Below are positions 29,051 to 38,679 of a stretch of 64,000 bases of DNA, piece after piece. Position 1 is the first letter of the stretch. Each line of letters opens with the position of its first letter. Source of the stretch: Acinetobacter sp. WCHA55 (lineage in GTDB: Bacteria; Pseudomonadota; Gammaproteobacteria; Pseudomonadales; Moraxellaceae); assembly GCF_002165305.2 (NCBI RefSeq), contig NZ_CP032285.1, forward strand, positions 308,329-372,328, written 5' to 3'. The notes beneath the pieces were generated by a model that saw only the letters and a program-made list of their open reading frames with translations, was not told the DNA's origin and made no database searches. The position numbers and the translations under genes were made by a program.

Positions 29051-30435
29051 CCTCCACCTAACGACTTATAAAGTTCGATTTGATTATTTAGTTTTATTTG
29101 TTCGAGGATAAGTAGTCCTTGTTGTGCTGCATAAGAAGAGCGTTGCGAATCTAATACCGTTAAATAACTATCAATACCTGCTCTAAAACGAGCACTGGAT
29201 AGTTTATATGTTGCATCTGTTGCAATGACCAAACGACGCTGGGCTGCTAAACGATCTTCGATATGTGCATGAGCGGCAAGTGCATCATTAACTTCACGAA
29301 AAGCTGACTGTATCGATTTCTCATAGTTAGCAAGTGCAATTTGCTGTTCTGTCTGAGAGATTTTAATATTAGCTTTACGGGTTCCCCAATCAAAAATAGG
29401 AAGGTCAATACTTGGACCAACTGACCAAGAAAAACCTCCAGATTTAAATAAATCATTTAACTCTGTTGAAGCATAACCTGCGGATCCAGACAAGCTAATT
29501 GTTGGGAATAGTCGTGCTTTTGCTGCACCGATATTTGCACCCGCTGCTCTAAGTTGAAATTCAGCTGCTTTTAAATCAGGACGATTATTAAGTAAATTAC
29601 TGGGCAGGCCAGTTGTGAAAGCTGTTTCCTTTGTAATACTTTTAATTCTTTGATTTGGAAGTAAATCTTGTGGAATAGTTTGTCCAGCTAAAAGATTCAG
29701 TAAGTTGTGTGCTTGTACCATTTGAGTTTTATAGTTAGCCACATCATTTCGTGCTGTTTCGACAGAAATTTGAGCTTGTCGTAATGGAACCTCGCTATCA
29801 ATACCTACATCAAAACGCTTTTTATTGAGATTGTACGAATCAATTTGTGCTTTTAATGTCTGCTCCGCAAGATTTAAATTATCTTTTGCAAAAGCATAAT
29901 TTAACCATGCTTGGGTGACTTGGCTTATTAAACTAATTTGAGTAGCATCTCTAGCACTTTGTGTCGCAAAGTAATTATTTAAAGCGGCATCTTTTAAACT
30001 TTGGACTCGTCCCCAGAAATCTAATTCATAAGCGGTTACACCCAAGCCAACTTGAAAAGTCGAATATGGGTTATTAGGATTAATAGAGGATTCGACTTGT
30101 CGAACTGCACTACCAGTTGCTCCAATTGTGGGCAGCTGATCATTTTTGCTAATTTGATATTGTTGTTGGGCACGTTGAATATTTAAGGCGGCAGTACGTA
30201 AATCACGATTATTGTCGATTGAAATTTCAATTACTTGTAGTAACTTAGGATCAGAAAAGAAAGTTTTATAACCATTTTCCGCAATCGATGTTCCCGTAGA
30301 TGTTTGTGAAAAATTTTGTGGAATATTCGACTTCTGTACAGGTTGTGATGCCTGCATATTGATACAAGCAGTTAATGCAATGGAAAGGGAAGAAACAAGT
30401 AATCCTCGTGTTAAATGAACTGGCATTTTAAGCAT
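29038..30435 (-). CDS. AdeC/AdeK-type outer membrane efflux channel, C terminus clipped by IS30
   Basis: Outer-membrane TolC-like lipoprotein that forms the exit duct of an RND tripartite pump. The start at 30435 follows TTTGGAG and gives a lipoprotein signal with lipobox LTAC. Two repeated coiled-coil halves are seen (QVGLGVTAYELDFWGRV; LFPTISLSGSAGYAST; SVGPSIDLPIFDWGTRKANI). The protein ends ELYKSLGGGIAS; the last codons come from the IS30 fragment, and AdeK-type proteins usually continue for some 15-20 residues more. The tail is not part of the channel barrel, so it is probably still active. It is the third gene after adeA- and adeB-type genes. Confidence 0.87.
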   Translation of the reverse strand: MLKMPVHLTRGLLVSSLSIALTACINMQASQPVQKSNIPQNFSQTSTGTSIAENGYKTFFSDPKLLQVIEISIDNNRDLRTAALNIQRAQQQYQISKNDQLPTIGATGSAVRQVESSINPNNPYSTFQVGLGVTAYELDFWGRVQSLKDAALNNYFATQSARDATQISLISQVTQAWLNYAFAKDNLNLAEQTLKAQIDSYNLNKKRFDVGIDSEVPLRQAQISVETARNDVANYKTQMVQAHNLLNLLAGQTIPQDLLPNQRIKSITKETAFTTGLPSNLLNNRPDLKAAEFQLRAAGANIGAAKARLFPTISLSGSAGYASTELNDLFKSGGFSWSVGPSIDLPIFDWGTRKANIKISQTEQQIALANYEKSIQSAFREVNDALAAHAHIEDRLAAQRRLVIATDATYKLSSARFRAGIDSYLTVLDSQRSSYAAQQGLLILEQIKLNNQIELYKSLGGGIAS

Positions 30436-30471
30436 GATTTTCTCCAAATAGTAAAAGCAGTAATATCGAAG

Positions 30472-30509
30472 AAGAGCCAAAAGAAACATTTATGTTTCTT
30501 TTGGCTCTT
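30472..30509 (-). promoter_or_regulatory. Perfect hairpin between adeB- and adeC/K-type genes
   Basis: Two perfect 18-bp arms (30472-30489 and 30492-30509) around a 2-nt loop, 6 bp after the adeB stop. On the transcribed strand no T run follows, so it looks more like an RNA stability or attenuation element that lowers expression of the third gene than a full terminator. Confidence 0.6.
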
Positions 30510-30514
30510 TTAAC

Positions 30515-33500
30515 TTAAGGGGTCGTTTTTTTCTTTGAAGAAATGAGTTTTTCAACTGCTCCCAGTACGAAGATGAAAAATACTGGAACAAAGAAAATTG
30601 CGAGAATTGTTGCTGAAATCATGCCGCCAAATACCCCAGTACCTAATGCATGTTGTGTTTCAGAGCTCGCTCCTGATGCGATGACTAAAGGAACAACACC
30701 ACATGTAAAGGCAAGAGATGTCATGAGAATTGGACGTAAACGAAGTTTTGCAGCCTGAACGGTAGCTTCAACTAAAGTCATACCTTCTTCTTTAAGCATC
30801 TTGGCAAATTCAACAATCAAAATAGCGTTCTTGGCCGATAAACCAATGATTGTGATGAGTCCAATCTTGAAGAACACATCATTCATCATGCCTCTCGTCA
30901 TAATTGCAATCACAGCACCAAAAATACCCAATGGAATAACTAAGATAACTGATAGTGGAATCGACCAACTTTCATAAAGGGCAGCGAGTACAAGAAAGAT
31001 CACCAGCATAGATAGGCCCAATAAAAATGCCATCTGTGATTCTGATTGTTTTTCTTGTAGAGAGATACCAGTCCATTCATAGCCAATTCCTTTAGGAAGT
31101 TTGGCCATCATTTGCTCCATTTCACGCATGGCATCACCAGATGATGTCCCAAAGTTTGGAATACCGGCAATACTTAAAGATGGACGTCCGTTATAGCGAT
31201 TATATTGTTGTGGTGCTTTATTCCATTGTGGTGTCACAACTTCTGATAACGAAACCAATTGGCCACTTGAACCTGTTACTTTGAGATTAAGAATATCTTC
31301 CAACTGCATACGTGATTTTGCATCGACTTGAACAATCACTTGTTGCATACGACCTTGGTTCGGGAAATCATTGATATACATTGACCCCATAGAGGTTGAA
31401 ATAATGTCTGATACATCAGCAAAATTAACACCAAGAGCATTAAGCTTTTCACGATCGATTTTCAAGCTCACACGATTGCCTTCAGGTAAACCTTCAGCCC
31501 AAACCATATAGAGCTTTGGATTTTTAGAAGCCATTTCAATCAGCTGCTCTTTAGCTGCTATAAGAGCAGGCATACCTAAGTTGGCTTTGTCTTGTAACCG
31601 TAGACTAAAACCTGAATATGTACCCAACTCGTCAATTGGCGGAGGCAATATAGACATAACGCTACCTTCATTGCTTTTTGCCATAGCTGCGTTAAGTGAA
31701 TTGACATATTCAGAGGCAGGCATTTTTCTTTCTTCAAAATCTTTTAGTGTTGAGAATGAAACCCCAACGTTTTGTCCAGAACCGCCAAAACCCCAGCCAA
31801 GAACGGAAATATTGTTTTGCACATCAGGTTTTTGATTTAGATGTCCTTCAAACTCTTTCACAATATTCTGGGTTCTTTCACGTGTTGCATCTGATGGAAG
31901 TTGGAATGTTGTTAAAAACCAACCTTGGTCTTCTTCTGGCATAAATGCTGTAGGCCAATATTTCATACCAGCAAAAGTAACAACCGTAATGACAACAAAG
32001 GCAATCATCATTGGAATAGTGTGTTTAACGATTTTGAGCAAAATGACTTCATATTTTTTAGTCACTTTATCAAAACTACGGTCAAACCATGCAAAGAACC
32101 CTTTCTTTTGATGATGACCATTGATCGGTTTTAAAATGGTGGCACAAAGTGCGGGAGTTAACACTAAAGCTAGCAAAGCGGAAAATAAAATGGATACAGA
32201 CATCGTCACTGTAAATTGACGATAGATGATCCCTACAGAGCCGCTTGCAAATGCCATAGGTAAAAATACGGCTGCAAGTACTAGTGTTATCCCAATAATA
32301 GGACTAGTAATTTCTTTCATGGCTTTAGAGGTAGCCTCTTTAGGTGAGAGGCCTTCTGTTGCCATGATTCGTTCAACATTTTCTACGACGACAATGGCAT
32401 CATCGACAATAATTCCGATGGCAAGCACCATACCAAACATAGTTAGTACGTTGATGGAATAGCCCATCAATAACATCACTGTAAATGTACCAAGTAAAGC
32501 AATAGGTGCTACAATCGCTGGAATTAATGTATATCGAACATTATGTAAAAATATATACATCACGATAAAAACCAGAACCATGGCTTCAAGTAATGTATGA
32601 ATTACCTTTTCAATTGAGATTTTGACAAATGGAGCGGTGTCATAAGGTATATCTAGTTGCATACCTTCTGGTAAATTCTGTTTTAGTTCCTCAACCTTAG
32701 CTTTAACACCATCAGCGGTTTTTACTGCATTAGCACCAGGGCTGAGCTGGATTGCTGCTGCAGTAGCAGGTTTACCATTTTTCAAAATAGCAAAACTATA
32801 GGCTTGTGAACCCATTTCAACTTTAGCAACATCTGATAGTTTTATTGAACTACCACTTACTTTACTTTTTAAACTTATATTCTTGAACTCATCAATATTT
32901 TTAAGTTGGCCCTGTGCTGATAGGGGAATACTAATGAGTTGTCCTTTTTCAGCGGGTACATCACCTAATCGACCGGGTGCAATTTCAACATTATTACTAC
33001 GTATAGCATTATTTACATCACTAATAGATAAGCCATAGGACACCAATTTATTTGGATCAACCCATATTCTCATAGCCTTTTCTGAACCAAACGATTGAAC
33101 TTTACCTACGCCTTCAACACGTTTTAATTCTTCAACAGCATTCCTAACTAAATAATCACTTAAATCGACTTCAGAATGTTGTCCATTAGGTGAACTCAGA
33201 CTGACCAACATTAAAAAGCCTGAAGAAGATGCTTCGACTAACAAACCTTGTTGGCGTACAGTCTGCGGCAGGCGGGCTTCAACAGTTTTAATCTTATTTT
33301 GTACATTTACCTGAGCCATATCTACATCTGTACCAGGCTTAAAGGTCGCAGTAATTTGTGCTAAACCTGATGTATCTGTTGTTGCACTATAATAAAGTAA
33401 GTTTTTTACGCCTGACATTTCCCGTTCAATTAACGTTACTACGCTATCGTTAATTGCTTTTGGCGTTGCACCAGGATAAACGGCTGTAATAACCACTTGT

Positions 33501-33628
33501 GGTGGAGCAACACTTGGAAAACGGGCAATAGGTAATTTAGGAATACTGAGTAATCCAAAGAGAATAATAAAAATCGCAATCACCCATGCAAATATAGGGC
33601 GGCGGATGAAGAATTGAGACATAATCAT
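30515..33628 (-). CDS. adeB: AdeB-type RND multidrug efflux transporter
   Basis: 1037-residue inner-membrane RND pump; in A. baumannii AdeB exports aminoglycosides, tigecycline, fluoroquinolones and others. The first residues FFIRRPIFAWVIAIFI, the helix 4 GIIVDDAIVVVENVER with the proton-relay aspartates, and the TLVEATVQAAKLRLRPILMTSLAFTCGVVPL region match AdeB closely, with scattered differences throughout. It starts within ATGA overlap with the adeA stop. The substrate range is inferred from AdeB. Confidence 0.92.
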   Translation of the reverse strand: MIMSQFFIRRPIFAWVIAIFIILFGLLSIPKLPIARFPSVAPPQVVITAVYPGATPKAINDSVVTLIEREMSGVKNLLYYSATTDTSGLAQITATFKPGTDVDMAQVNVQNKIKTVEARLPQTVRQQGLLVEASSSGFLMLVSLSSPNGQHSEVDLSDYLVRNAVEELKRVEGVGKVQSFGSEKAMRIWVDPNKLVSYGLSISDVNNAIRSNNVEIAPGRLGDVPAEKGQLISIPLSAQGQLKNIDEFKNISLKSKVSGSSIKLSDVAKVEMGSQAYSFAILKNGKPATAAAIQLSPGANAVKTADGVKAKVEELKQNLPEGMQLDIPYDTAPFVKISIEKVIHTLLEAMVLVFIVMYIFLHNVRYTLIPAIVAPIALLGTFTVMLLMGYSINVLTMFGMVLAIGIIVDDAIVVVENVERIMATEGLSPKEATSKAMKEITSPIIGITLVLAAVFLPMAFASGSVGIIYRQFTVTMSVSILFSALLALVLTPALCATILKPINGHHQKKGFFAWFDRSFDKVTKKYEVILLKIVKHTIPMMIAFVVITVVTFAGMKYWPTAFMPEEDQGWFLTTFQLPSDATRERTQNIVKEFEGHLNQKPDVQNNISVLGWGFGGSGQNVGVSFSTLKDFEERKMPASEYVNSLNAAMAKSNEGSVMSILPPPIDELGTYSGFSLRLQDKANLGMPALIAAKEQLIEMASKNPKLYMVWAEGLPEGNRVSLKIDREKLNALGVNFADVSDIISTSMGSMYINDFPNQGRMQQVIVQVDAKSRMQLEDILNLKVTGSSGQLVSLSEVVTPQWNKAPQQYNRYNGRPSLSIAGIPNFGTSSGDAMREMEQMMAKLPKGIGYEWTGISLQEKQSESQMAFLLGLSMLVIFLVLAALYESWSIPLSVILVIPLGIFGAVIAIMTRGMMNDVFFKIGLITIIGLSAKNAILIVEFAKMLKEEGMTLVEATVQAAKLRLRPILMTSLAFTCGVVPLVIASGASSETQHALGTGVFGGMISATILAIFFVPVFFIFVLGAVEKLISSKKKTTP

Positions 33629-34812
33629 TCACCTCCTTTTGTTGTAGAGGCTTTGACTTCTGCGTTTGGAAACGTATTTTTAGGTCCTGATACTTTCCAT
33701 GTAGTGATTTCAAGTTTTTGATTTGGCTGGATCCGGTCAATACCCTCGACAACAATACGGTCACCTGAATTTAAGCCTTGATTGACTGTGTAAAATTGAT
33801 CATGTTGTTGACCTAATTCGATTTTGCGTAACTCAGCCATTCCTTTGCTATTCACAATATAAACTTGTGAATGTCCACTGTTGTCATATTGAATCGCTTG
33901 TTCTGGAATTAGTAAGGCATTAGGAACGGAAGAACGACTCATCTTCACTCGAACGTACATCCCTGGTAAAAGCTGACGATTTTTATTGTCAACTTCAATA
34001 CGCATAGTTACGTCGCCAGTTTCAGGGTCAACATTAATATCTTCAAATAATAGTCTTGCGGTAACGTTATAAGGTTGATCTTGATTATTTAAAATTTGGA
34101 CGTTGTGATCAGCATTTGCGGATAATTTACCTGCTTGTAAAGCAGCTTGTAGTTTTTCATAAGCTGTAATAGATTGTTTTACATCCACATATACTTTGTC
34201 AATTTGCTGAACCACTGCTAAAGCATTAGCATCTCCTTGCCCAACTAATGCACCTTCAGTGACAAAAGACTGACCAATACGTCCTGAAATAGGTGCTCTC
34301 ACGGTTGCATATTGTAAATTAATATTTTGGCGTGTCAGGCTGGCTTTCATTTGTGAAACATCAGCTAGAGCTTGATGATATTGGGCCTGTGCATTACTAA
34401 ATTCTTGTTTACTAATAGCATTACTAGGTAACAACTCTTGATAACGCTCAAGTTGGGTCTTTAATCGACTAACTTCTGATTCCGCTTTTTTCAATGCAGC
34501 TTGATTTGTTGCAACATCAGCTTGAAAGACTTCTGAATTAATCTTGTATAAGGGTTGCCCAGCTTTTACTTCACTGCCTTGTTTGAATAGTACTTTTTGA
34601 ATTATTCCACCAACCTGAGGGCGAATTTCTGCTACTCGGAATGCATGTACACGAGCTGGAAGATTTTCACTGAAGTTTACTGTTTGTGGTTGAACATTTA
34701 ATACACTTACTTTTGCCGAAGGTGTTTCAGTCTGAGCTGCTTCTTCAGAGCCACAGCCTTGTAAGATAAGGCCAATAGATAAAAAAAGTGGAAGTAACAG
34801 AGGCTTCTTCAT
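33625..34812 (-). CDS. adeA: AdeA-type membrane fusion protein
   Basis: 395-residue periplasmic adaptor anchored as a lipoprotein: signal with lipobox LQGC near residue 20. Features: the lipoyl-like halves (VRAPISGRIGQSFV), an alpha-hairpin rich in Q/K (KAESEVSRLKTQLERYQELL), and a beta-barrel with LPGMYVRVKM. It links AdeB to the outer channel. Its start is 138 bp from the divergent adeR-type start, so both are read from one control region. Confidence 0.9.
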   Translation of the reverse strand: MKKPLLLPLFLSIGLILQGCGSEEAAQTETPSAKVSVLNVQPQTVNFSENLPARVHAFRVAEIRPQVGGIIQKVLFKQGSEVKAGQPLYKINSEVFQADVATNQAALKKAESEVSRLKTQLERYQELLPSNAISKQEFSNAQAQYHQALADVSQMKASLTRQNINLQYATVRAPISGRIGQSFVTEGALVGQGDANALAVVQQIDKVYVDVKQSITAYEKLQAALQAGKLSANADHNVQILNNQDQPYNVTARLLFEDINVDPETGDVTMRIEVDNKNRQLLPGMYVRVKMSRSSVPNALLIPEQAIQYDNSGHSQVYIVNSKGMAELRKIELGQQHDQFYTVNQGLNSGDRIVVEGIDRIQPNQKLEITTWKVSGPKNTFPNAEVKASTTKGGE

Positions 34813-34879
34813 ATGGAAAAACTCATACAGTTTTAGATATTTACATTATTTTTAATATTTGTGTATTTATCGTTGATAA

Positions 34880-34900
34880 ACTATGGAAAAAGTGTGGAGA
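34880..34900. promoter_or_regulatory. Possible AdeR-binding direct repeat
   Basis: Within the adeA/adeR intergenic region lie ACTATGGAAA and AGTGTGGAGA in tandem. AdeR of A. baumannii is reported to bind a 10-bp direct repeat with the core AGTGTGGAG in the same interval; here one half is conserved and the other is degenerate. Confidence 0.5.
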
Positions 34901-34950
34901 ATAAAAAAAATATCGATAAAATAAATAAGTTCTTAGTAAAGGATTATTTT

Positions 34951-35682
34951 ATGTTTGATAGTTCATTCTCATTTGATTGCCGTGACAAACTAATTCTTGT
35001 TGTTGAGGATGAATATGATATTGGTGATATTATTGAACAGTATCTAAAAAAAGAAGGGATGCGTGTCATACGTGCTATGAACGGTAGACAAGCTATAGAG
35101 CTCCATTCGTCTCAACCTATTGATTTATTATTGTTAGATATTAAATTACCAGAAATAAATGGATGGGATGTTCTTAAAAAAATTCGACAAACTAATGATA
35201 CCCCAGTCATCATGTTAACCGCACTTGATCAAGATATTGATAAAGTTATGGCACTCCGAATGGGCGCTGATGATTTTGTGGTAAAACCTTTTAATCCTAA
35301 TGAAGTCGTAGCAAGAGTATATGCTGTATTAAGACGCAGCCAACAAAACCAGCAAGCAAAAAATAAGAATTTGCATTATAAAAATATTGAAATTCAAACG
35401 GATACTCATAGTGTATTTATTAATTTAAGTTCATCATCACCAAAGCTGAACTTAACTTTAACAGAGTATAAAATTTTAATGCTCATGATAGCACAACCAC
35501 ATAAGGTGTTTACTAGAGGAGAGTTGATGAGTTATTGCATGCCAGATGGTAATGCTTTAGAAAGAACTGTTGATAGTCATGTGAGTAAATTAAGAAAAAA
35601 ACTTGAAGAACATGGCTTAAATCATATGCTTATTAATGTACGAGGCGTAGGCTATCGTTTGGATAATTTAAATGAAAAGTAA
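34951..35682 (+). CDS. adeR: AdeR-type response regulator (OmpR family)
   Basis: 243-residue response regulator controlling the divergent efflux genes. Receiver domain: acidic VVEDEYD, phosphoacceptor Asp in LLLDIKLPEING, Lys in VVKPFNP. The C-terminal winged HTH ends RTVDSHVSKLRKKLEE..NVRGVGYRL. The ATG at 34951 (MFDSSFSFDC, after AAAGGA) gives the AdeR-like N terminus; an in-frame upstream start to 34861 is less likely. Overlaps adeS by 11 bp. Confidence 0.93.
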   Translation: MFDSSFSFDCRDKLILVVEDEYDIGDIIEQYLKKEGMRVIRAMNGRQAIELHSSQPIDLLLLDIKLPEINGWDVLKKIRQTNDTPVIMLTALDQDIDKVMALRMGADDFVVKPFNPNEVVARVYAVLRRSQQNQQAKNKNLHYKNIEIQTDTHSVFINLSSSSPKLNLTLTEYKILMLMIAQPHKVFTRGELMSYCMPDGNALERTVDSHVSKLRKKLEEHGLNHMLINVRGVGYRLDNLNEK

Positions 35683-36751
35683 AAGTAAAATTAAAATTAA
35701 AATTAGTAAACAGCTAATTATTACATTCAGTATTTTGAATTTTAGTATTACTTTTTTTACTTTAACTTTTGGTTATTTAATTTATGCCATTGCCATTGAA
35801 GCGAAATTAGTTACATGGGAAAAACTTGGGCAGAACTGGCCTTATCTTCATTTATTAGACTTAGTTTGGTTACTAATAGTATTAATTATAGGATTTTTCT
35901 TATCTATTTTTTTAGGAATACGGCTTTCTCAACGATTTGTTAGACCAATTGAATCTATAGCCGTAGCAACTCAAAAAATTAGTCAAGGGGATTTAACAGC
36001 AAGAGTTGAAAACAATAAATATGTAAATGCTGAAATTTCAGAGCTTATAGATAATTTTAATGATATGGCCCATAAACTTGAAGTTTCAATAAAAAATGCT
36101 CATGTGTGGAATGCAGCGATAGCACATGAATTACGTACTCCAGTTACAATTCTTCAAGGCCGACTACAGGGTATTGTCGATAATGTATTTGAGCCTAGTC
36201 CCGCTCTAATGAAAAGTCTACTAAACCAGACTGAAGGGTTATCGTATTTGGTTGAGGATCTGAGAGTATTAAGTTTAATTGAGAATCAACAGCTTAAGTT
36301 AAATATAGAGCCAACCAATTTCCAAAAAAGCGTATCAAAAATTATTTTAATGTTTAGTGAGAAATTAGAGGAAGCTAAAATTACTATTCACTCTGAAGTA
36401 TCAGATGACATAGTGTATTGTGATAGTCGCCGAATGGAACAGGTATTAATTGCTTTAGTAGATAATGCTATACGCTATGCCAATCCAGGCTTACTAAGTA
36501 TTACATCATTTGTTCAACGACATATATGGACATTAATGATACAAGATGACGGGCCAGGTATTTCTATGGAATATCAAGAAGAACTATTTAAACCTTTTTT
36601 CAGGATAGAAGACTCAAGAAATAAAGCATTTGGCGGAACTGGTTTAGGGCTAGCTGTTGTTAATGCAATTATTAATGCTCATCATGGAACCATTCAGTAT
36701 GAAAATAGGAATTCTAAAAGTGTATTTACTATTAGGATAAACTTCGAATAA
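35672..36751 (+). CDS. adeS: AdeS-type sensor histidine kinase
   Basis: 359-residue membrane kinase. Two transmembrane segments (about 12-37 and 65-87) flank a short periplasmic loop, followed by a HAMP linker. The phosphoacceptor His is in AIAHELRTPVTILQGRLQG; the N box is LVDNAIRYA, the G1 box DDGPGIS and the G2 box GGTGLGLAVVNAI. It signals to the AdeR-type regulator. Mutations in such kinases raise AdeABC expression; I cannot judge activation state from sequence alone. The stop is 6 bp from the IS30 end. Confidence 0.92.
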   Translation: MKSKSKIKIKISKQLIITFSILNFSITFFTLTFGYLIYAIAIEAKLVTWEKLGQNWPYLHLLDLVWLLIVLIIGFFLSIFLGIRLSQRFVRPIESIAVATQKISQGDLTARVENNKYVNAEISELIDNFNDMAHKLEVSIKNAHVWNAAIAHELRTPVTILQGRLQGIVDNVFEPSPALMKSLLNQTEGLSYLVEDLRVLSLIENQQLKLNIEPTNFQKSVSKIILMFSEKLEEAKITIHSEVSDDIVYCDSRRMEQVLIALVDNAIRYANPGLLSITSFVQRHIWTLMIQDDGPGISMEYQEELFKPFFRIEDSRNKAFGGTGLGLAVVNAIINAHHGTIQYENRNSKSVFTIRINFE

Positions 36752-36757
36752 TAAAAG

Positions 36758-37829
36758 GCGGATTCAAGCGGCAAGTGCAACAGTATAAAAACCAGCCATA
36801 ACTTCACTCGGTGTATACCAACCTAGTGTTTTTCTAGGACGATGGTTGAGTGCAAATTCTATCTGCTCTATTTGTTCGTTTGACACGTCATCAAACGATG
36901 ATGATTTTGGCAGATATTGACGGATTAAACCATTCGTATTTTCATTCCTTGCTCGTTGAATAGACTTGTAAGGATCAGCAAAATACGTCTCTATGCCAAC
37001 ATCAGTAATTCTTTTGTGTTCGGAAAATTCTTTGCCATTATCAAATGTTACACTATAAGCATGGCTCATTTGTAAACGATCTAATGCACAAGTAATCGTT
37101 TGAGAGGATGCTCTCGTTGGCCCTAAATGAACAATATGTACATACAGGCTCTTTCGATCAACGAGAGTCAATAAAGCACCTTTATGATGTTTACCAATCA
37201 CCGTGTCACCTTCGAAATCTCCTAAACGTTGTCGTTGATCAATGACCTGGTCTCGGCAGTGAATACTTGTTTTATCAATGATTTGACCCCTACGATCCGT
37301 GTTTTTGTAACCGCGTTTTCGATATTTCTTCTGATGCCTTAAGTGTAGATGAAGTTTACCGCCTTTTGATTTATCTTGATAAATGTACTGGTAAATCCAC
37401 TCATGTGAAGGTACATCCAGCCAACCGCGTTGTGTTAAAGCACCTGAAATTTGTTCTGGTGACCAGTCCAAACCAATCAAATAATCAATATAAGCGAAGG
37501 CAAATGCTGTCATTGATGATGAAGGACGATACCGTCTTTGACTTGCAAATTTAGCTGCCTGTTGAGCTCTATATCCACGTTGTCCAGTATTTCTTTTTAA
37601 TTCACGGTAGATGGTTGATCGTGAACGTCCTAACTCCCGAGCAAGGGAGGCGATTGAACTTTTACTTTTCAAAGTAGCATAAATTTCGTATCTTTCATCT
37701 TGAGAGAGTTGGGTGTATTTCTTCATTGTGTGCTTTCCAATTGCGAGTTGAAAAAGTCTAATGATTCTATGAATACACCTAACTTTTTCAACTGACTACA
37801 AATGTGTTGCACTTGGGATTTGAATCTGC
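36758..37829 (-). mobile_element. IS30-family element, complete
   Basis: 1072 bp with imperfect inverted ends: GCGGATTCAAGCGGCAAGTG at 36758 and GCAGATTCAAATCCCAAGTG reading in from 37829. No target duplication is evident. With the 91-bp end at 28960 it brackets the efflux and regulator genes. Confidence 0.88.
36764..37726 (-). CDS. IS30-family transposase
   Basis: 320 residues. N-terminal HTH (SSIASLARELGRSRSTIYRELKRN), second HTH-like WSPEQISGAL, and the DDE catalytic core: GDFEGDTVIGKHHKG, SVTFDNGKEFSEH and ENTNGLIRQYLPK. Full length for IS30-family enzymes and apparently intact. Confidence 0.94.
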   Translation of the reverse strand: MKKYTQLSQDERYEIYATLKSKSSIASLARELGRSRSTIYRELKRNTGQRGYRAQQAAKFASQRRYRPSSSMTAFAFAYIDYLIGLDWSPEQISGALTQRGWLDVPSHEWIYQYIYQDKSKGGKLHLHLRHQKKYRKRGYKNTDRRGQIIDKTSIHCRDQVIDQRQRLGDFEGDTVIGKHHKGALLTLVDRKSLYVHIVHLGPTRASSQTITCALDRLQMSHAYSVTFDNGKEFSEHKRITDVGIETYFADPYKSIQRARNENTNGLIRQYLPKSSSFDDVSNEQIEQIEFALNHRPRKTLGWYTPSEVMAGFYTVALAA

Positions 37830-37884
37830 GTGGTTCAAATCGGAACATTCCGCAAACAAGCAGTCTATCAAAAGACTATACCTG

Positions 37885-37988
37885 AATGATAGCGAGCCAA
37901 ATCGCATACAATATCTATCATTAGACTTAATGCAATAATTAAATGATAGTATTATCATTAATCTAATAGAATTAAGATTAAATGATAG
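37885..37988. promoter_or_regulatory. Probable res site of the adjacent serine recombinase
   Basis: Five copies of AATGATAG or its complement (CTATCATT), one copy missing the last base, lie at 37885, 37915, 37942, 37952 and 37981, in inverted pairs immediately upstream of the recombinase start. This spacing resembles the sub-sites bound by resolvase dimers. It probably doubles as its autoregulated promoter. Confidence 0.6.
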
Positions 37989-37990
37989 AA

Positions 37991-38593
37991 ATGAATACAC
38001 GTATTTATCTACGAGCTTCAACTAAAGATCAAGATGCAGAAAGGGCTTTGCAGATTCTTCAGGATCTAAACCAAAACTTGAATTTGGGTGAAACCATTGT
38101 GTACGTGGAAAACTATAGTGGTACGAAGTTAGACCGACCTGAATTGAATAAGCTACTGTCAGAAGCAAATCAAGGTGACACATTGTTAGTTGAAAGTATT
38201 GACCGCTTATCACGCCTAACCCAACGAGATTTTCAAGAGCTGAAGCGCAGGATCCAGGAGAAGGGACTTCGTTTAGTCGTAGCAGATCTTCCTACTACCT
38301 ACCAAATGATTCAAACCAGTGACAGCATTACTCATTCAATCTTGGAACTCATCAACAATATGTTGATTGATCTTCTGGCAACAATGGCCCGCCTAGACAA
38401 TGAGAAACGTATAGAACGTATTAAGCAGGGCCTGGCACGTTCGGGTTACAAACCAACAGGCAAGAAGGCAAATGAGGCTAAACATAAACGAATAAAAGAA
38501 TTGCTAGTAGTTGGCAATATGACTAAGGAAGAAATTGCCAAAGCAGTGAATTGTGGAGTTGCAACTGTCTATCGAGTTGCTAAAGTTATCTAA
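37991..38593 (+). CDS. Serine recombinase (resolvase family)
   Basis: About 200 residues. The catalytic domain starts MNTRIYLRASTKDQDAERAL with the nucleophilic serine position in RASTKDQ, then LLVESIDRLSRLTQRDF, an E helix (LATMARLDNEKRIERIKQGL) and a C-terminal HTH (MTKEEIAKAVNCGVATVYRV). Length and layout fit resolvases that resolve plasmid multimers or co-integrates. It is complete, unlike the two recombinase fragments elsewhere in the window. Confidence 0.88.
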   Translation: MNTRIYLRASTKDQDAERALQILQDLNQNLNLGETIVYVENYSGTKLDRPELNKLLSEANQGDTLLVESIDRLSRLTQRDFQELKRRIQEKGLRLVVADLPTTYQMIQTSDSITHSILELINNMLIDLLATMARLDNEKRIERIKQGLARSGYKPTGKKANEAKHKRIKELLVVGNMTKEEIAKAVNCGVATVYRVAKVI

Positions 38594-38643
38594 AAGAGGC
38601 TTATCTCAACGCGCCCCCAATGGGGCACCGCTGCATTCAGGTT

Positions 38644-38671
38644 ACTTCACATAAGAAATTTTATGTTAAAT
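38644..38671 (+). other. pdif site 1 (XerC half first)
   Basis: ACTTCACATAA - GAAATT - TTATGTTAAAT. The XerD half is a perfect match to the common Acinetobacter pdif half, and the XerC half matches 8 of 11. Left border of the mph(E)-msr(E) module. Confidence 0.7.
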
Positions 38672-38679
38672 GATTGTTA

